64,000 bases of DNA from Marinobacter salexigens (GTDB lineage Bacteria > Pseudomonadota > Gammaproteobacteria > Pseudomonadales > Oleiphilaceae). The notes beneath the pieces were generated by a model. It worked only from the letters and a program-made list of their open reading frames with translations, did no database searches and was not told the DNA's origin. Position 1 is the stretch's first letter. Every line of letters begins with the position of its first letter. The translations under genes and the position numbers were made by a program. The DNA lies in the NCBI RefSeq assembly GCF_002806945.1, contig NZ_NIHC01000001.1, positions 992,001 to 1,056,000 of the forward strand, read 5' to 3'. This document shows, in pieces, positions 50,693 to 62,026 of the stretch.

Positions 50693-51505
50693 ATGGGTTT
50701 GCGCTCGTACATAACATTAAAGGACGTTGTGTTTTCACGTGCTGATCGCCGTATTTTTAACGGTGTGTCTGTGGAAATTCCCCGCGGGAAAATTACCGCC
50801 ATCATGGGCCCCAGCGGCAGCGGGAAAACCACATTGCTGCGTCTGATTGGCGGCCAGCTTCAGCCGGACGCCGGCAGCATCATTGTGGATGGGCAACCGA
50901 TTGGGGAGCTCCGCCGTAAGGAGCTTTACAAGTTCCGGGAGAGAATGGGCATGCTGTTCCAGAGCGGTGCGCTGTTTACCGATCTGAGCGTATACGAGAA
51001 TGTGGCCTTCCCGATGCGCGTGCACACCAAGCTGCCGGAAGACATGATTAACGACATAGTGCTGATGAAACTGGAAGCGGTTGGCCTGCGAGGCGCCCGC
51101 AAACTTATGCCGTCTGAGCTCTCTGGTGGCATGAATCGGCGCGTTGCGCTGGCCCGCAGCATTGCGCTGGATCCGGAGCTGATCATGTATGACGAGCCTT
51201 TTGCCGGGCAGGATCCTATTGGAATGGGTGTGTTGGTGAAGCTGATTCGCGATCTCAACAGCTCCATGGGGCTCACCAGTGTACTGGTTTCCCATGACGT
51301 TAAAGAATCCCTGAGTATCTGCCATTACGCCTGCATTATTGCAGACGGAAAAGTAATAGGTGCTGGGACTCCCGCAGAGCTGGAGGATCATCCGTCCGAG
51401 CAGGTGCAGCAGTTTTTGAATGGGCATCCGGACGGGCCTGTGCCCTTCCATTACCCATCCCTGGCAGCGACCGAGGACTTTGGGCTAGCGGGAGGTGCCT
51501 CTTGA
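50693..51505 (+). CDS. mlaF: Phospholipid ABC transporter ATPase MlaF
   Basis: 270 residues. ATPase of MlaFEDB, which moves phospholipids between the inner membrane and the Mla shuttle to keep outer-membrane asymmetry. Walker A GPSGSGKT at 39-46, signature [14 protein letters not shown] and Walker [14 protein letters not shown]. First gene of mlaFEDCB-ibaG-murA; its stop overlaps the mlaE start. Confidence 0.95.
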   Translation: MGLRSYITLKDVVFSRADRRIFNGVSVEIPRGKITAIMGPSGSGKTTLLRLIGGQLQPDAGSIIVDGQPIGELRRKELYKFRERMGMLFQSGALFTDLSVYENVAFPMRVHTKLPEDMINDIVLMKLEAVGLRGARKLMPSELSGGMNRRVALARSIALDPELIMYDEPFAGQDPIGMGVLVKLIRDLNSSMGLTSVLVSHDVKESLSICHYACIIADGKVIGAGTPAELEDHPSEQVQQFLNGHPDGPVPFHYPSLAATEDFGLAGGAS

Positions 51506-52284
51506 TCGACAAAATTGCTTCCCTCGGGCGCAGCGGGGCTGATGCCGTCATATCCATCGGTCGTGCGGGCCGTTTTCTTGGTGGTGTGCTGTCAGGGGTT
51601 CCACGCCCGGTAACCGGTTTCCCGCTTTTAATGAAACAACTGTATTCGGTTGGTGTGCTGTCACTGGCGATTATAGTGGTTTCTGGTTTATTTATCGGTA
51701 TGGTGCTGGGCCTGCAGGGCTACACCATACTCAGTGATTTTGGCTCCGAAGCCGCCATAGGGCAGATGATTGCGCTTACTCTGGTACGCGAACTCGGGCC
51801 CGTGGTAACCGCACTGCTGTTTGCCGGGCGGGCCGGTTCCGCGTTAACCGCTGAAATCGGCCTGATGAAAGCGACCGAGCAGCTCTCCAGCATGGAAATG
51901 ATGGGTGTAGACCCTCTGCGCCGGGTCATAGCACCCAGGCTCTGGGCTGGTTTTATCGCCATGCCGGTTCTGGCCATCATCTTTTCCATGGTAGGTATCT
52001 GGGGCGGTATGCTGGTTGGCGTAGAGTGGCTGGGTGTTTTCGAGGGCTCATACTGGGGCAATATGCAGGCCTCGGTAGACTTCTGGGACGACGTGGTTAA
52101 TGGCGTGATCAAAAGCGTCGTATTCGGCTTTGTCTGTGCCTGGATTGCGGTATACCAGGGCTACGATTGTGTACCCACCTCTGCAGGCATCAGCTCGGCA
52201 ACCACGAAAACCGTGGTTTACTCCTCGCTGGCTGTTCTGGGGCTGGATTTTGTGCTGACCGCCGTAATGTTCGGCAACTTCTGA
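51502..52284 (+). CDS. mlaE: Phospholipid ABC transporter permease MlaE
   Basis: 260 residues, TTG start (51502) overlapping the mlaF stop by four bases and preceded by gggaggt. Hydrophobic inner-membrane permease of the MlaE family; [26 protein letters not shown] region and [17 protein letters not shown] are signatures. Confidence 0.95.
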   Translation: MIDKIASLGRSGADAVISIGRAGRFLGGVLSGVPRPVTGFPLLMKQLYSVGVLSLAIIVVSGLFIGMVLGLQGYTILSDFGSEAAIGQMIALTLVRELGPVVTALLFAGRAGSALTAEIGLMKATEQLSSMEMMGVDPLRRVIAPRLWAGFIAMPVLAIIFSMVGIWGGMLVGVEWLGVFEGSYWGNMQASVDFWDDVVNGVIKSVVFGFVCAWIAVYQGYDCVPTSAGISSATTKTVVYSSLAVLGLDFVLTAVMFGNF

Positions 52285-52318
52285 TTAACGATTGACGAGA
52301 TAACACCGGGAGCCGGTA

Positions 52319-52768
52319 ATGACACAAAGAACAACGGACATCACAGTTGGCCTGTTTATGCTTGCCGGATTGGCAGCATTGCTGTTTCTGGCATTACAGG
52401 TGAGTGGGTTGTCCCCGAAATCTGCCAAAAGCACCTACACCATCTACGCGGATTTTAACGACACCGGTGGCATTACGCCCCGGGGCAGGGTTTCCATGGC
52501 CGGGGTAACCGTGGGTAGTGTCGATTCCATTACCCTGAACAAGGAAACCTTCCAGGCACGGGTTGCCATGTCGATTCATGGCGATGTGGACAATATCCCA
52601 TCCGACAGTGCTGCTGTTATTCGCACATCCGGACTGCTGGGTGAGCAGTATATTGATATATCCATTGGCGGTGAGATGGACTCCCTTAAGCCGGGTGATA
52701 CGTTTTACTCTACCCAGTCCGCTATGAACATCGAGCGGCTGATCAGTAATTTTGCGTCTGGCAAGTAA
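52319..52768 (+). CDS. mlaD: MCE-domain substrate-binding protein MlaD
   Basis: 149 residues, slightly short for the family. One N-terminal membrane helix (GLFMLAGLAALLFLAL) and a single MCE domain (YADFNDTGGITPRGRVSMAG) that forms a hexameric ring on MlaE. GLLGEQYIDISIGG is the conserved end of the domain. Confidence 0.94.
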   Translation: MTQRTTDITVGLFMLAGLAALLFLALQVSGLSPKSAKSTYTIYADFNDTGGITPRGRVSMAGVTVGSVDSITLNKETFQARVAMSIHGDVDNIPSDSAAVIRTSGLLGEQYIDISIGGEMDSLKPGDTFYSTQSAMNIERLISNFASGK

Positions 52769-52799
52769 GCCAGCTGAAAGACAGAACAGGAGAAGCCAG

Positions 52800-53456
52800 A
52801 TGATTGCTATAACACAGCGATTTTTGCTTGCCCTGACACTGATGGCGTTTTGTGTGGCATCAGTTCAGGCGGATCCGGAAGACGATCTGCAACAGTACGT
52901 TGATGAAAACACTCAACGGCTGGTGAGCCAGCTTAATGCTGAGCGAGGCCTCTACGAAAGTGATCCTGAAGCTTTTTACCAGAACATGGAGGATGCGCTG
53001 GAAGGTTTCGTTGATTTTCGTCGGATTGCCGCCCGGGTAATGGGCCGCTATGCACGCCAGGCCACCCCTGAGCAGAGAGACGAGTTTGTAGTCAGGTTCA
53101 AACGCAGTCTGTTTGACAGTTATGCCCAGGCACTGATGAGTGCTGACAATTTTGAAATCAAGGTCAAGGGGGCAACCATCAACCCAAGTAACGACAACCG
53201 GGCCTCCGTGGGCATGGAAGTAATTACCGCTACCGGGAACCGCCATTCAGTCACCTATTCCATGTACCGTAGGGGCGAGGGCAGTGACTGGCTGATGGAA
53301 AACGTGATCGTTGAAGGGGTCAACATAGGTCTTTCTTTCAGGGATCGCTTTACCCAGGAAATGGAAGCCAACCGTGGGCAAGTCGAGGTTGTTATTGACG
53401 GCTGGAGTGATGCGGTGAAATCCCTGAATCTGGAAGACGAAGTGAATAAATCATGA
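52800..53456 (+). CDS. mlaC: Periplasmic phospholipid shuttle MlaC
   Basis: 218 residues from MIAITQRFLLALTLMAFC, with a cleavable signal peptide ending near VQA and aggag before the ATG. Carries phospholipid between the outer-membrane MlaA complex and MlaD. FVDFRRIAARVMGRYARQAT is a family block. Longer in-frame starts overlap mlaD and are rejected. Confidence 0.94.
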   Translation: MIAITQRFLLALTLMAFCVASVQADPEDDLQQYVDENTQRLVSQLNAERGLYESDPEAFYQNMEDALEGFVDFRRIAARVMGRYARQATPEQRDEFVVRFKRSLFDSYAQALMSADNFEIKVKGATINPSNDNRASVGMEVITATGNRHSVTYSMYRRGEGSDWLMENVIVEGVNIGLSFRDRFTQEMEANRGQVEVVIDGWSDAVKSLNLEDEVNKS

Positions 53457-53761
53457 GTGCTGAGGCTCCAGGTGTTCGGCTGGAGGCAGGCACGCTGCTT
53501 GTCTCCGGTGCAATCAATGCTCACAACGTGACGCCGCTACGCGCCGAAGGCGAGAGGCTGATTGCAGCCGCGGGCGAGGGGTTGGTGGTGGACCTTGCCG
53601 GCGTGTCTACAACCCACAGTGTCATTCTCTCCATGCTTCTATGCTGGAGCCGGCTGGCGGAAAAACAGGGCATTTCCCTGTCGTTTACCGGGGCGCCTGA
53701 ACGCCTCGTTTCTCTTGCCGCTTTGAGCAGCCTCGCAGATTGGTTACAATCCCGCCCCTGA
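53453..53761 (+). CDS. mlaB: STAS-domain protein MlaB
   Basis: 102 residues. Cytoplasmic STAS subunit that stabilises MlaF. VDLAGVSTTHSVILSMLLCW contains the conserved Thr/Ser loop, and the protein has no membrane segment. Overlaps mlaC by four bases. Confidence 0.88.
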   Translation: MSAEAPGVRLEAGTLLVSGAINAHNVTPLRAEGERLIAAAGEGLVVDLAGVSTTHSVILSMLLCWSRLAEKQGISLSFTGAPERLVSLAALSSLADWLQSRP

Positions 53762-53786
53762 TTTCAATAATACCTGAGGATTTACT

Positions 53787-55320
<1,534 letters not shown>

Positions 55321-55349
55321 CAGACACAAACGGGAAACCGGAAAGACCC

Positions 55350-55988
55350 ATGACAGATTCCATCACCATCGCCTTGTCGAAAGGGCGAATCCTGGAAGAA
55401 ACCCTGCCATTGCTGGCGGAAGCCGGGATTGAGCTGATCGACGATATCAAGAAATCCCGTAAACTGGTGTTCCCCACCACAGATCCGAGTGTACGGGTGC
55501 TTATTATCCGCGCAACCGATGTGCCTACTTATGTACAGTACGGTGGTGCTGATTTAGGCGTGACGGGGAAGGATGTATTGATGGAGCATGGTGGGGAGGG
55601 GCTCTACGAGCCTCTGGATCTGAACATCTCCCGCTGCCGCTTGATGACGGCAGGCCCCAAAGGCGAAACACCTCCGGTTGGCCGTATTCGTGTTGCCACC
55701 AAGTTCGTCAACATGGCGCGTCGGTATTACGCGGCACAGGGGCGGCAGGCAGATATCATCAAGCTGTATGGCGCGATGGAGTTGGCTCCGATTCTTGGGT
55801 TGGCAGATGAGATTGTTGATATTGTGGATACCGGCAATACGCTGAAGGCCAATGGCCTTGAGGCCCGGGAGTTGATTGATCACATTAGCAGTCGGCTGGT
55901 GGTTAATCGTGGTTCCATGAAGATGAAGCACCAGCAGATTAATCCCATCATTGAGAAGATGGCGGCTGCTGTGGATAGGCGCCGCTAA
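55350..55988 (+). CDS. hisG: ATP phosphoribosyltransferase, short form
   Basis: 212 residues from ATG at 55350; a GTG at 55317 would add 11 residues. First step of histidine synthesis. The length and absence of the C-terminal regulatory domain make it the HisG-S type, which needs HisZ for activity and feedback control; hisZ is not in this window. [18 protein letters not shown] and [15 protein letters not shown] (PRPP loop) are signatures. Confidence 0.94.
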   Translation: MTDSITIALSKGRILEETLPLLAEAGIELIDDIKKSRKLVFPTTDPSVRVLIIRATDVPTYVQYGGADLGVTGKDVLMEHGGEGLYEPLDLNISRCRLMTAGPKGETPPVGRIRVATKFVNMARRYYAAQGRQADIIKLYGAMELAPILGLADEIVDIVDTGNTLKANGLEARELIDHISSRLVVNRGSMKMKHQQINPIIEKMAAAVDRRR

Positions 55989-56029
55989 ACATTGTGCGGG
56001 AAGAGCTTTTGGCGCTGACTTTGGTGTAC

Positions 56030-56138
56030 GAAGCGATTGGGGTCAGCTTTCCAAAACACGCTGTGAATACGTCCGTGTACGCTTGGCTCCGCCATCCCTG
56101 GCTCCGCACAGTTTTGGAAAGCTGACCCCAATCGCTTC
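56030..56138. repeat. Three-stem palindromic element 10 (family 1)
   Basis: Perfect 28-bp outer arms (56030-56057 and 56111-56138). The core is of the gtgaatac subtype with a gcca-tccc-tggc hairpin. It separates hisG from hisD, 41 bp after the hisG stop. Confidence 0.9.
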
Positions 56139-56247
56139 CTCAAACTGTGGGTGTTTGAAAGCTCTTCATGAGCACTTTCTGGGGGCTGTAAGTGCTTGAG
56201 TTGATTTACCTAATAATGAATCCATAATCCAAAGCAGGATTTGAGAA

Positions 56248-57555
56248 ATGACCGTAAGCATCAAACGATTGAACGCTTCCCAGGCAGACTTTGATAGCCA
56301 GCTGGCCACGCTTTTGGCATGGGACGACAGTGTTGATCATCAGGTGAACGAGTCGGTGCGTCATATCCTGCATGAAGTGAAAACCCGTGGTGACGAGGCT
56401 GTTCTCGAGTTTACCGAGAAGTTTGATCGGCTGAATGTTGCCAGCGTTGCTGAACTGGACATGAGCCAGGCTCGTTTGCAGCAAGCCCTGAAAGCCATTC
56501 CGGAAGATCAGCGCGTGGCGCTTGAGCAAGCGGCTGAGCGTGTTCGGGATTACCACGAGCGCCAGGATCAGAAATCCTGGCAGTATCAGGACGAAGACGG
56601 CACAGTGCTGGGCCAGAAAGTGACGCCATTGGATCGCGCTGGTCTATACGTGCCAGGCGGTAAAGCGGCCTATCCGTCGTCTGTTTTGATGAACGCTATT
56701 CCTGCCAAAGTGGCTGGTGTGGGCGAAGTTATTATGGTTGTTCCTACTCCAGATGGCGTAGTGAACGATCTGGTATTGGCCGCTGCGGCTATCGCAGGCG
56801 TGGATCGAGTGTTCACGGTGGGCGGGGCGCAAGCTGTTGGGGCGCTGGCCTATGGCACGGAAACCATCCCGGCAGTAGACAAAATCGTCGGCCCCGGCAA
56901 CATCTTCGTGGCGACTGCAAAGCGCGAAGTCTTCGGCACCGTCGGCATCGACATGATCGCCGGCCCATCCGAAATACTCGTGATCTGCGACGGCAAAACC
57001 GACCCCGACTGGATCGCCATGGACCTGTTCTCCCAGGCCGAACACGACGAACAAGCGCAATCCATATTGATTAGCCCGGATGCGGCTTTCCTTGATGCCG
57101 TCGAAGCCAGCATCAACAAACTGCTCCCCACCATGGAGCGTGCCGACATCATCCGCACCTCCATGACCGACCGTGCGGCGTTGATCCAGGTTACAGACCT
57201 GAGCGAAGCCGCAAAAGTCTCCAACCGCATAGCGCCGGAACACCTTGAGTTATCGGTAGAAGACCCGGAAGCCCTGCTTGAAGAAATTCGCCACGCTGGT
57301 GCTATCTTCATGGGCCGTTACACAGCCGAAGCACTGGGAGACTACTGCGCCGGCCCGAACCACGTCCTGCCCACCAGCGGCACGGCCCGGTTCTCTTCGC
57401 CGCTGGGCGTTTACGATTTCCAGAAGCGTTCCTCTATCATCGGATTCAGCGCCAAGGGCGCGGATCGAATGGGGCGGGTTGCGTCGGTATTGGCGAGAGG
57501 TGAAGGGCTTACTGCCCATGCTCGCTCTGCTGAGTATCGGATCAAGAGAGACTAG
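56248..57555 (+). CDS. hisD: Histidinol dehydrogenase
   Basis: 435 residues. Last two oxidations to L-histidine, zinc dependent. [25 protein letters not shown] near the start, GPSEILVI, and the PEHLEL segment with the catalytic Glu-His pair are in place. [17 protein letters not shown] sequence ([11 protein letters not shown]) is also conserved. Flanked on both sides by palindromic elements rather than tightly packed with hisG and hisC. Confidence 0.96.
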   Translation: MTVSIKRLNASQADFDSQLATLLAWDDSVDHQVNESVRHILHEVKTRGDEAVLEFTEKFDRLNVASVAELDMSQARLQQALKAIPEDQRVALEQAAERVRDYHERQDQKSWQYQDEDGTVLGQKVTPLDRAGLYVPGGKAAYPSSVLMNAIPAKVAGVGEVIMVVPTPDGVVNDLVLAAAAIAGVDRVFTVGGAQAVGALAYGTETIPAVDKIVGPGNIFVATAKREVFGTVGIDMIAGPSEILVICDGKTDPDWIAMDLFSQAEHDEQAQSILISPDAAFLDAVEASINKLLPTMERADIIRTSMTDRAALIQVTDLSEAAKVSNRIAPEHLELSVEDPEALLEEIRHAGAIFMGRYTAEALGDYCAGPNHVLPTSGTARFSSPLGVYDFQKRSSIIGFSAKGADRMGRVASVLARGEGLTAHARSAEYRIKRD

Positions 57556-57648
57556 ACTTACCGCCAGTTTGTGCGCAGTCAGTTCCGATTGTTGAGCGCT
57601 GTAAGGCGTTATTGCCGAATCATTTTGAATATATCACCATAGTCTGCA

Positions 57649-57760
57649 GGCAGTTGGGGTGGGGTGTCTTCCGGGAATGTCGTAGGCCAAGGACGGCCGG
57701 AGACAAGCGCACAAGGATGTGCTCGTAGCGGTTCCCGGAAGACACCCCACCCCAATTGCC
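57649..57760. repeat. Three-stem palindromic element 11 (family 1)
   Basis: 29-bp outer arms (57649-57677 and 57732-57760) with one G-T wobble. The core is in reverse orientation (ggccaaggacggcc; gcacaaggatgtgc). It separates hisD from hisC and ends 21 bp before the hisC ATG. Confidence 0.9.
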
Positions 57761-57781
57761 GTCTCCTCGGAGCAAGAGAGA

Positions 57782-58837
57782 ATGAGTAAATTTTGGAGCC
57801 CGCTGGTCAAAAGCCTGGAGCCATATGTGCCTGGCGAACAACCAAAAATGGCTAACCTGGTAAAACTGAACACCAACGAAAACCCCTTCGGCCCGTCGCC
57901 AAAGGTAATCGAAGCCATCCAGGCCGAACTCAACGACAACCTCCGCCTCTACCCCGATCCCGAAGGCGAGAGCCTGCGCCAAACCATCGCCGCTTACCAC
58001 AACGTAAAACCCGAACAAGTATTCCTCGGCAACGGCTCCGATGAAGTCCTTGCGCACCTGTTTTGCGCCCTGTTCCAACACGGCGAACCCATCCTCTTCC
58101 CGGATGTCACCTACAGCTTCTACCCAGTGTATTGCGGCCTCTACAACATCGAAGGCAAAACAGTACCCCTCACAGACAACTTCGAAATCAACCCCGAAGA
58201 CTACAAACAGCCTAACGGCGGAATCATCTTCCCCAACCCCAACGCGCCCACCGGCCGTTACCTTGGACTGGAACACGTAGAGGCCATCTTGCAGGCCAAC
58301 CCGGAGCGTGTGGTTGTCGTTGACGAAGCTTACATCGACTTCGGTGGTGAAACTGCCATTGCCCTTGTGGACAAGTACCCAAACCTGCTGGTCTGCCAGA
58401 CACTATCCAAAGCCCGCTCGCTGGCTGGTTTACGAGTTGGGTTTGCTATTGGCCACCCGGATCTGGTTGAAGCGCTGACTCGCGTTAAAAACAGCTTCAA
58501 CAGCTATCCTTTAGACAGGCTGGCCTTGGCTGGTGCGAAGGCTGCCTATGAAGACCAGGCATGGTTTGAGAAGTGCTGTGAAGGGGTTATGTCTGAGCGT
58601 GAACGCGTAACCGAAAGCCTGGAGAGCCTGGGGTTTGAAGTGCTGCCGTCGAAAGCGAACTTCGTATTTGCCCGGCACAAAGAAAAATCCGGTGAAAGCC
58701 TGGCAAAAGCACTGCGAGAGAAGGGGATTATTGTTCGTCATTTCAATAAGCCCAGAATCAGTGATTTTTTGCGAATCACCATTGGCACCCCAGAGCAAAA
58801 CGACGCCCTGATCTCCGGCCTCCGGCCCTGCTCCTAG
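57782..58837 (+). CDS. hisC: Histidinol-phosphate aminotransferase
   Basis: 351 residues from [23 protein letters not shown] enzyme of histidine synthesis. [12 protein letters not shown] near the N-terminus, NPNAPTG, and Lys210 in [14 protein letters not shown] (Schiff-base Lys) are present. Upstream in-frame codons run into palindromic element 11 and are rejected. Confidence 0.95.
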   Translation: MSKFWSPLVKSLEPYVPGEQPKMANLVKLNTNENPFGPSPKVIEAIQAELNDNLRLYPDPEGESLRQTIAAYHNVKPEQVFLGNGSDEVLAHLFCALFQHGEPILFPDVTYSFYPVYCGLYNIEGKTVPLTDNFEINPEDYKQPNGGIIFPNPNAPTGRYLGLEHVEAILQANPERVVVVDEAYIDFGGETAIALVDKYPNLLVCQTLSKARSLAGLRVGFAIGHPDLVEALTRVKNSFNSYPLDRLALAGAKAAYEDQAWFEKCCEGVMSERERVTESLESLGFEVLPSKANFVFARHKEKSGESLAKALREKGIIVRHFNKPRISDFLRITIGTPEQNDALISGLRPCS

Positions 58838-58859
58838 CCTGTGGTATTGTGCAAAGAGC

Positions 58860-58961
58860 AGGGCACGAAGGGGCTTCCGGGAACCGCTACGAGCACATCC
58901 ATGTGCGCTTGTCTCCGGCCGTCCTTGGCCTACGACATTCCCGGAAGCCCCTTCGTGCCCT
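58860..58961. repeat. Three-stem palindromic element 12 (family 1)
   Basis: Perfect 24-bp outer arms (58860-58883 and 58938-58961). The core is almost the exact reverse complement of element 11, while the distal arm is different. It lies between hisC and the Nif3-like gene, 22 bp after the hisC stop. Confidence 0.9.
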
Positions 58962-59001
58962 ACTCATCGAAACTTGGTGATATAGCGAACGGGAGATAAA
59001 C

Positions 59002-59745
59002 ATGACTGCGCGTGATAGCGTTATTGCTAAGATCAACGAATGGCTAACCCCAAGTGAGTTTCAGGATTACTGCCCTAACGGCCTGCAAGTCGAAGGCAAA
59101 ACTGACATATCGACCATAGTCACCGGCGTAACTGCCTCTCAGGACCTCATAGAAGCAGCCATTGTAGCCAACGCCGATATGTTGATCGTTCATCATGGCT
59201 ATTTCTGGAAAGGTGAGGATCAAACAATCCGGGGCATGAAGCGCGAACGTCTAAAGCGCCTGCTGGATAACGACATCAACCTGCTCGCTTACCACCTGCC
59301 ACTGGATGACCACCCGGAATACGGCAACAACCGCCAGTTGGCAGGCATCCTCGGTATCGAAAACCCAAGGCCGCTAAATGGCCTGGTCTGGGAAGGTGAG
59401 CTTAAAGAACCGCTAACCCCCGAAAAGTTCGGGCTGCAAATTGCCCGGGCACTCCACCGCGACCCCCTGAGAGTCGGCAACGGCAGGGCAGAAATCAAAA
59501 GGGTAGGTTGGTGCACCGGTGCGGCACAAGGATTCATCAACACAGCCATCGACGCCGGCCTGGACGCCTACATCAGCGGCGAAATCTCTGAGCCGACCAC
59601 ACACACAGCGAGAGAGTGCGGCATTCACTATTATGCAGCCGGCCACCATGCGACAGAACGATACGGCGTAAAAGCACTGGGAGAGGCGCTAGAAAAAGAG
59701 TTCGGACTCAAGCACCGTTTCATCGACTGTGATAACCCCGTCTGA
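59002..59745 (+). CDS. Nif3-like dinuclear metal-centre protein
   Basis: 247 residues. NIF3/YbgI family with a two-metal site; His64 and His65 in LIVHHGYFWK and the C-terminal HHATE are expected ligands. Function uncertain; relatives have been linked to GTP cyclohydrolase I type 2-like annotations and to cell-envelope or DNA-repair phenotypes. It follows hisC with a palindromic element in the gap. Confidence 0.88.
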   Translation: MTARDSVIAKINEWLTPSEFQDYCPNGLQVEGKTDISTIVTGVTASQDLIEAAIVANADMLIVHHGYFWKGEDQTIRGMKRERLKRLLDNDINLLAYHLPLDDHPEYGNNRQLAGILGIENPRPLNGLVWEGELKEPLTPEKFGLQIARALHRDPLRVGNGRAEIKRVGWCTGAAQGFINTAIDAGLDAYISGEISEPTTHTARECGIHYYAAGHHATERYGVKALGEALEKEFGLKHRFIDCDNPV

Positions 59746-59863
59746 ACAGCCACACAAATGTTGGTGGTGTTTTAGGCTAATTCTGTGATGCAGAAATATT
59801 CAAACAGGGATCGTCAGTCAGAAGGTATCTAAAGCGACTAGCACAAAAGTTGGGTTGAGAGGG

Positions 59864-59965
59864 GTGGGGGACAGCTTCCCAAAACTGTGCGGAGCCATGG
59901 ATGGCGGAGCCCAAGCGTCACATGGATGTGCCGCAAGGAGCGTGTTTTGGGAAGCTGTACCCCAC
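59864..59965. repeat. Three-stem palindromic element 13 (family 1)
   Basis: 22-bp outer arms (59864-59885 and 59944-59965) with one G/A mismatch. The core is a hybrid: a gtgcggagcc end as in element 2 and a cacatggatgtg hairpin as in element 4, with a few extra bases (gccgcaaggagc). It lies between the convergent Nif3-like gene and zapG. Confidence 0.83.
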
Positions 59966-60014
59966 GCCACTCACAGCACCACACTATCAGTCCTGCTAAT
60001 CGTACTCCGGAAAC

Positions 60015-60443
60015 TCAGGCCTCAGCCGGCTTATCACCCTTCTTCAAACCAAAGTCCTCAGAAAGCGTCCCGGAAGTCTTGGGCGCATAATCCCGCGGCG
60101 GCTCAACACCATCCTCGCTAACCTCCTCAAGACGCTTGCGGGAAGTCTGCTCAGCCAACTCAGCCATCCACTCCTCATCATTGCACAGCCGATTTGCCCC
60201 GCGAGCCATATGCTGATTCACATCCCGATACGCATCATTAAACCGGCGCAGCAAATGAGCCGACTCCATAAAGTGCTCGTTCACCTGAGCCTGATAGCGC
60301 GTGTATTCGTTTCGCACTTCCTCCACCTGCTGCTCCGCACGGCGCTGCCGCAGCGTGGAACCTTGCCCCGAGCGACCAATAATCGCCCCAATGACAATGC
60401 CAACAATTAATGCGGCAATCGCTGCCAGAATCAGGTTTGTCAT
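60015..60443 (-). CDS. zapG: Z-ring/envelope-associated protein ZapG (YhcB)
   Basis: 142 residues. One N-terminal membrane helix (ILAAIAALIVGIVIGAIIG), then a cytoplasmic coiled coil (RRAEQQVEEVRNEYTRYQAQV). DUF1043 family; links cell-wall synthesis, division and lipid biogenesis in Escherichia coli. Divergent from zapE, its usual neighbour. Confidence 0.9.
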   Translation of the reverse strand: MTNLILAAIAALIVGIVIGAIIGRSGQGSTLRQRRAEQQVEEVRNEYTRYQAQVNEHFMESAHLLRRFNDAYRDVNQHMARGANRLCNDEEWMAELAEQTSRKRLEEVSEDGVEPPRDYAPKTSGTLSEDFGLKKGDKPAEA

Positions 60444-60637
60444 ATGCTGTATCGTCCTGTTGCCTGAAAAGTGAGCTAACCCATGCTGGTCAGTATAACG
60501 CCCGCAGCCTCATCAGCCCATGCCTGAATAGTGCGCCAATCGTCGTATTGCCCGGCAGGCCCCCAGCATGGCGAAAAAAATGTATATACGCGATAATACG
60601 CCGCCCAAAATCCACGATTACACCCCGGGAATTCCTG

Positions 60638-61771
60638 ATGACAGCCTCTATGCCTACTGCAGCAACCACGAACCTGACACCCTGGCAGCGTTACCAAAAG
60701 GATCTTGAGCGCCCGGAGTTTCATAAGGACCCCGCCCAGGCCGATGCCGTTCAGCGCCTCCAGACACTCTACGATAAACTGGTGGAAGCGGAAAGCGAAC
60801 GCGGCAAAGCGGTTACCAAATTGCGGCGCAAGTTGAAAAAAGGACGGGAAGAGCCCGTTAAAGGCCTTTATTTCTGGGGCGGTGTTGGCCGTGGCAAAAC
60901 CTACCTGATGGACACGTTTTTTGAGTCCCTGCCGTTCAACCGCAAGATGCGCGTGCATTTCCATCGCTTTATGCAGAGGGTTCATCAGGAACTGAGAGGC
61001 CTGAAGGGTGAAAAAAACCCCTTGGATCTGGTGGCCAAAAAGTTTGCCGATGAAGCCCGCGTGATCTGTTTCGATGAGTTTTTCGTTTCTGATATCGGCG
61101 ATGCCATGATCCTTGCCACCCTCATGGGCGGATTATTCAAGCGCGGCGTTACCTTGGTGTGTACATCCAATATAGTGCCTGATGGCCTTTACAAAGACGG
61201 CTTGCAGCGAGCCCGTTTTCTGCCCGCTATTGCGTTAGTAAACAAATATACCGATGTAGTGAATGTGGATGGCGGCATCGATTATCGCCTGCGCACTCTG
61301 GAGCAGGCCGAGCTTTATTACTCGCCACTGGGCGACGAAGCAGATGCCAGCTTGCGTAAAAGCTTTGATGCCCTGGCGGTTGAAGCCGGCAAACACAGCC
61401 AATCCATGGAAATCAACGGGCGCAAGATCCCCGCGCAGGCCCATGCCGACGATGTGGTCTGGTTTGACTTTAAAGACGTGTGCGACGGCCCGCGCAGCCA
61501 GAATGACTACATCGAAATGGCACGCCAGTTCCACGCCATTATCGTCAGCAATGTACCTGTACTTGGTGGGGATAAAGACGATCAGTCCCGGCGTTTTGTC
61601 AACATGATTGATGAGTTCTACGACCGTAACGTAAAGGTCATTATTTCTGCCGCTGCGCCAATCACCGAACTCTATTCTGGCGGGCGCCTGAGTTTTGAGT
61701 TTGAGCGCACTGAGTCGCGCCTTCTGGAAATGCAGTCCCAGGAATATCTGGAAGCGCCGCATAAGCCTTAA
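60638..61771 (+). CDS. zapE: Cell-division ATPase ZapE (AFG1-like)
   Basis: 377 residues from MTASMPTAATTNLTPWQRY. P-loop GGVGRGKT at 81-88 and a VICFDEFFVSDIGDAMIL Walker B segment. Destabilises FtsZ bundles during division under stress. The 228-base open frame upstream has no family similarity and is not used. Usually followed by rplM-rpsI in relatives, but here by a DUF1302 gene. Confidence 0.93.
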   Translation: MTASMPTAATTNLTPWQRYQKDLERPEFHKDPAQADAVQRLQTLYDKLVEAESERGKAVTKLRRKLKKGREEPVKGLYFWGGVGRGKTYLMDTFFESLPFNRKMRVHFHRFMQRVHQELRGLKGEKNPLDLVAKKFADEARVICFDEFFVSDIGDAMILATLMGGLFKRGVTLVCTSNIVPDGLYKDGLQRARFLPAIALVNKYTDVVNVDGGIDYRLRTLEQAELYYSPLGDEADASLRKSFDALAVEAGKHSQSMEINGRKIPAQAHADDVVWFDFKDVCDGPRSQNDYIEMARQFHAIIVSNVPVLGGDKDDQSRRFVNMIDEFYDRNVKVIISAAAPITELYSGGRLSFEFERTESRLLEMQSQEYLEAPHKP

Positions 61772-61928
61772 AACCGCAAAAACCCATCAAAAGCAAAGTG
61801 GTTGCATCCAGAATTCTTGTCTATAGTGAAAACGTGCGAGTAAACCCGACGCCGAGCGGGGTGGTAAGCAGGTAGTGAGAGCAAAATCATACTTTTGACT
61901 GATCAAAGCACTGGACAGCGTTAGCTAT

Positions 61929-61949
61929 AGTGCTTACATCACGAGCACT
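61929..61949. promoter_or_regulatory. Candidate operator upstream of the DUF1302 gene
   Basis: agtgct-N9-agcact, a perfect 6-bp inverted repeat 78 bp before the start codon. Two tatagt hexamers (near 61822 and 61925) could be -10 boxes, but no good -35 pairs with them. The regulator is unknown. Confidence 0.3.
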
Positions 61950-62026
61950 GTGCATGAAGCCTCCAATACATCGTGAATACCAATAATCAGAGCAGCGACT
62001 CAGAACAACAATGGAGTAGCCTTCCA

